Origin: Candidatus Aminicenantota bacterium
GTDB taxonomy: Bacteria > Acidobacteriota > Aminicenantia > S016-38
Length of the DNA stretch: 9,128 nucleotides
Assembly: GCA_021161165.1 (NCBI GenBank)
Contig: JAGHBF010000129.1
Span: 1-9,128, forward strand
Direction of reading: 5' to 3'
Each line of letters starts with the position of its first letter. The stretch's first letter is position 1. Shown here piece by piece: positions 7,018-9,128 of this stretch. Below the pieces are notes generated by a model. It ran no database searches and was not told where the DNA came from. It worked only from the letters and a program-made list of their open reading frames with translations. A program made the translations under genes and the position numbers.

Positions 7018-8202
7018 TCATACGATTTTCTTTACTATTTCCATTAGAATTGCGCTTACCACGGTCATGGAAAAATTATCATCCTCTATTGGGGCTAACT
7101 CAATTAAAGTTGCAGCTATAGCTCCTATTATTCCAATATAAAGGTGAACCAGTCCAAGTTTATAATATACTGAAACAATGGCAAAGCACGAAATGAAACA
7201 TGCAACAGTTCCTGCCCATGTCTTTCCCAAAGGACCTCTACCGCCTATGGTTATTCCGATGCTCCAGGCAAAAAGGTCACCGAAAATTGTAAACATAATT
7301 GCAAGAGAAGCAATATGGGATGTGAAAAAAGCCATTGTTATGAGAGCAGAGAAGAGAAAAGTAACCATGGAAGAAATTCTATGAGATTCTTCTCTTTTAT
7401 AGCTTAAGGGAAAATTTCTTGCTCCTGATGTAAACCTTAAAATTTCAAGTATAACAAAAACAGCAAAAACTGTAGCCAGCAGGATAAGGGTGTACTTTCT
7501 GTAAAAAAGCACTCCAACAGGGAAAACCGCTGCTGCTGGTCTAAGCCATTTTCTCCTTAAAAGAAGTCTTTCCTCAGGCGTTGAGCCTTTTAGCTTTTCT
7601 TTTAACAAAAAAATGTTTTTCTGCACCACAATCCACAAACAAGCTATTGAAAGGGACACAGTTGCTGCGTTTATTCCATAAAAAAGAACAGCTGAAATAC
7701 ATATTAAAGGAAGCAGTATAAAATAGGAAAAGTTTACCGATTTCATCTTTAGATGTTTTCTCAGTGAAAAGCCCAAAGCGATAATAGCAATAACAGGTAA
7801 AAGGATATAAATAAAGCGCCAGCTTTTAGATAGTAATTCTCCGATGGAATATGCAATGATACCTACGCAGGCCCCCATTCCCATTCCACCCTTGAAGCGG
7901 AGGTAAAAAGGAGCAACATGCCCTAAAACCGCAGCAAAACCTGCTGCAAACTTTGAAGCTGGTGGAAGATGGAAAAGAGTTGCAACGGAAATAGCAATGA
8001 TAGGCTTAAAAATGTCGTATATAGCAACAAATATTGCTATTTTATACCCCATGATATGAGCAGCATTGGCAATTCCCGGATTTCCATCCCCCCTTTTCCT
8101 TATGTCAAAGCCCTTTAATCTTCCTATAAAATACGCGGGAAGGAAACTCCCTAAAATATAACCTATTATTAAGGAAATAAATAAACCTTCGTTAAAAGGC
8201 AT
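7018..8202 (-). CDS. Integral membrane fusion: PlsY-like acyltransferase domain + SEC59/phytol-kinase-like (CTP-transferase) domain
   Basis: 394-aa polytopic membrane protein, probably in phospholipid or isoprenoid-lipid metabolism. The N-terminal ~200 residues resemble PlsY, the acyl-phosphate:glycerol-3-phosphate acyltransferase. They show GSFLPAYFIGRLKGFDIRK (18-36), then GDGNPGIAN (38-46) in place of the GSGNxGxTN site, then GHVAPFYLRFKGGMG (94-108) in place of GHxxPxxxxFxGGKG. After a charged linker (KEKLKGSTPEERLLLRRKW) a second domain of about 180 residues resembles dolichol kinase/phytol kinase/CdsA-like proteins: FGDLFAWSIGITIGG (307-321), GKTWAGT (325-331) and a final LIELAPIEDDNFSM (366-379). 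PlsY alone is about 200 aa, so this is a full-length fusion. I start at ATG 8202, which follows AGGTGA by 8 nt; GTG 8214 is in frame but has a weak site. The substituted PlsY residues leave the reaction uncertain. Confidence 0.85.
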   Translation of the reverse strand: MPFNEGLFISLIIGYILGSFLPAYFIGRLKGFDIRKRGDGNPGIANAAHIMGYKIAIFVAIYDIFKPIIAISVATLFHLPPASKFAAGFAAVLGHVAPFYLRFKGGMGMGACVGIIAYSIGELLSKSWRFIYILLPVIAIIALGFSLRKHLKMKSVNFSYFILLPLICISAVLFYGINAATVSLSIACLWIVVQKNIFLLKEKLKGSTPEERLLLRRKWLRPAAAVFPVGVLFYRKYTLILLATVFAVFVILEILRFTSGARNFPLSYKREESHRISSMVTFLFSALITMAFFTSHIASLAIMFTIFGDLFAWSIGITIGGRGPLGKTWAGTVACFISCFAIVSVYYKLGLVHLYIGIIGAIAATLIELAPIEDDNFSMTVVSAILMEIVKKIV

Positions 8203-8223
8203 TAAGATTTTCACCTGAAATTT

Positions 8224-8261
8224 ACTATAATAATTATCGCTTCTTCAAAATGAAAAATTAA
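8224..8261 (-). promoter_or_regulatory. Possible promoter for the PlsY-like fusion gene
   Basis: In the AT-rich spacer 8215-8288, the minus strand has GATAAT (8233-8238, 5 of 6 to the -10 consensus), 17 nt after TTAATT (8256-8261, a poor -35). A second -10-like TATAGT lies at 8224-8229. Such matches are common by chance in AT-rich DNA. No terminator hairpin for the upstream gene was seen in this spacer. Confidence 0.28.
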
Positions 8262-8288
8262 ATTTAACTTCGTTCGTTTAAGACATCT

Positions 8289-8864
8289 TCATGTTCTCCA
8301 TATGAGAAAAACATTGGAAATTATAATATCCTGTTTTTCCAGTCTTACAGGATAAGGTTCAATTCCAGAGACAATCGTTTTGTATTTGTTCTGTATCTCC
8401 TCTATTTTCTTTTGAATCTCATCCTGAAGAATTAGTATTTTTTCCTTTATGTCCTCTATTCTCTGTTTTTTCTCAGCAATCCGTCTCTTTGTTTCCGCAC
8501 TCATTCTACGCTTTCTTGCAGAGCGTGAAAGAGCAGTCGTTGGTTTCCCCCCAAGGGCAAGCCTTAAAAGTGTCTCTCCAACAGAAAGGGCTTCCTCTGC
8601 CACTCTACCTTTATATGTAGTTTCCAGAGTTTCAAGCCTGGCCTTTTCTCGCTCCAAAGAATCTTCCAGTTTTTCCAGCCTTCTCTGGTACCTTTCTCTT
8701 AAAGACTCAGTTTCTCTCCGCGCTCTTCCTTCCACCACCTTTCTACACCTGAGAATAAAATCTTCCCTGCTCTCTCCTGGGTGGGAAAGAAGTTTCAAGT
8801 TCCTGTTGTAGAAAAGGACCAGCTTCATCTCCGAGAGTAATACCTCTTTAAATCTTTGTTTCAT
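8289..8864 (-). CDS. C-terminal fragment of a HerA-like (DUF87) ATP-binding protein, downstream of a frameshift
   Basis: 191 aa from ATG 8864. It contains a run of charged coiled-coil (about residues 45-90) and then SVGETLLRLALGGKPTTALSRSARKRRMS, a hydrophobic/Gly stretch followed by basic residues. A second coiled coil follows (about 120-165), and it ends PVRLEKQDIIISNVFLIWRT. From memory, this order (LxxxPGES segment, coiled coil, Gly-rich hydrophobic turn, coiled coil, final strand ending W-x) matches the C-terminal tail of HerA/DUF87-type ATP-binding proteins, not a free-standing protein. The reading frame stays open and family-like upstream to about 8972 (GARFKPLPSKFGLKDINK precedes the Met), so 8864 is probably not a true start. 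It would serve only if translation reinitiates after the TGA at 8879-8881. The ATPase core is outside the window, so the assignment rests on the tail alone. Confidence 0.6.
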   Translation of the reverse strand: MKQRFKEVLLSEMKLVLFYNRNLKLLSHPGESREDFILRCRKVVEGRARRETESLRERYQRRLEKLEDSLEREKARLETLETTYKGRVAEEALSVGETLLRLALGGKPTTALSRSARKRRMSAETKRRIAEKKQRIEDIKEKILILQDEIQKKIEEIQNKYKTIVSGIEPYPVRLEKQDIIISNVFLIWRT

Positions 8865-8878
8865 TTTGTTTATATCCT

Positions 8879-9128
8879 TCAGCCCAAACTTTGATGGAAG
8901 TGGTTTAAATCTGGCACCTTCAGGATGAACGGTTTGAAGTTCGCCTTTAAATTCTTCCAGAGCGTTATCCCCTTTTTGAGTGCACTTCTGATCCGCTTGC
9001 GATGGTAAAATCCCAGTTTTGGTTCATCGAAAATTACTTCTGTTTCAAAAAGAAGCCATGGTTCGTATACGGGAACTTCCTCATCAGAACTTTCGTAAAA
9101 CACTTTCATACCGGGTAATGGAGATGGA
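8879..9128 (-). pseudogene. Upstream fragment of the same HerA-like gene, 5' end beyond window, ended by the frameshift
   Basis: The frame is open from the window edge (it enters as PSPLPG just before ATG 9109) and reads EVPVYEPWLLFETEVIFDEP, then KLGFYHRKRI. This resembles the YEPALxxxAxVxFxDxKxG segment that precedes the coiled-coil tail in HerA/DUF87-type proteins. After about position 8977 this frame gives unconvincing sequence and stops at TGA 8879-8881. The neighbouring frame takes over with DNALEEFKGELQTVHPEG and runs into the C-terminal fragment. The two pieces are therefore one gene with a one-base frame change. It is listed as broken, but a sequencing error would make it intact. Confidence 0.55.
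8969..8977 (-). other. Frameshift site in the HerA-like gene (A5 G4 homopolymer run)
   Basis: On the minus strand the run AAAAAGGGG follows CTC. The upstream frame reads CTC AAA AAG GGG and the downstream frame needs GGG GAT AAC, a shift of -1 (equivalent to one missing base). The downstream frame has a TGA within the upstream GATGAA, so the switch must lie between that point (about 9026) and here. This double homopolymer is the likeliest place. Confidence 0.6.

Noticed and set aside
8969..8977. Programmed -1 ribosomal frameshift of dnaX type
   Set aside because: The slippery site has C instead of A at its first position, no stimulatory structure was evident downstream, and the site is near the window end where a missing base is more likely.

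Overview
This is a gene-dense, moderately AT-rich bacterial segment. Its proteins are rich in Lys, Glu and Ile, and nearly every plus-strand gene has a strong GGAGGTG-type Shine-Dalgarno site. The gene content (bacterial arginyl-tRNA synthetase, RarA, PlsY-type acyltransferase, Gld-type ABC cassette) indicates a bacterium, probably an uncultivated or deep-branching lineage with thermophile-like protein composition. I cannot place it in a phylum from the sequence alone. UGA ends most genes here, so the standard code (table 11) applies.

Plus-strand block (1-7014). Six genes read in one direction with overlaps or gaps of a few bases, so they look like one transcription unit. They are argS (5' end outside the window), a GldA-like ABC ATPase, a GldF-like ABC-2 permease, a GldG-like membrane-anchored auxiliary protein, a DUF4340 membrane-anchored protein made of three related repeats, and rarA. 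The middle four form an envelope transporter-like cassette of the Gld/ABC-2 type. Its substrate is unknown, and nothing in the window shows that it is involved in gliding. The argS and rarA genes are housekeeping flanks. The start of rarA is unusual: the conserved N-terminus requires initiation upstream of the first GTG, apparently at an ATA codon overlapping the previous stop. A strong 46-nt hairpin lies just inside the coding region.

Minus-strand block (7018-9128). The first gene converges on rarA, with only 3 bp between the two stop codons. It encodes an integral membrane fusion of a PlsY-like glycerol-3-phosphate acyltransferase domain and a SEC59/phytol-kinase/CTP-transferase-like domain. 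Beyond an AT-rich spacer of about 75-85 bp lies the C-terminal part of what looks like a HerA-like (DUF87) ATP-binding protein. It is broken by a -1-type frameshift at a homopolymer run and leaves the window at its end.

Both coding lesions, an in-frame TGA in argS at 15-17 and the frameshift near 8969-8977, lie within about 160 bp of a window end. If this window is a whole contig, low-coverage end errors are the simplest explanation. No RNA genes, CRISPR arrays, insertion sequences or attachment sites were seen, and no gene-free stretch exceeds 300 bases.
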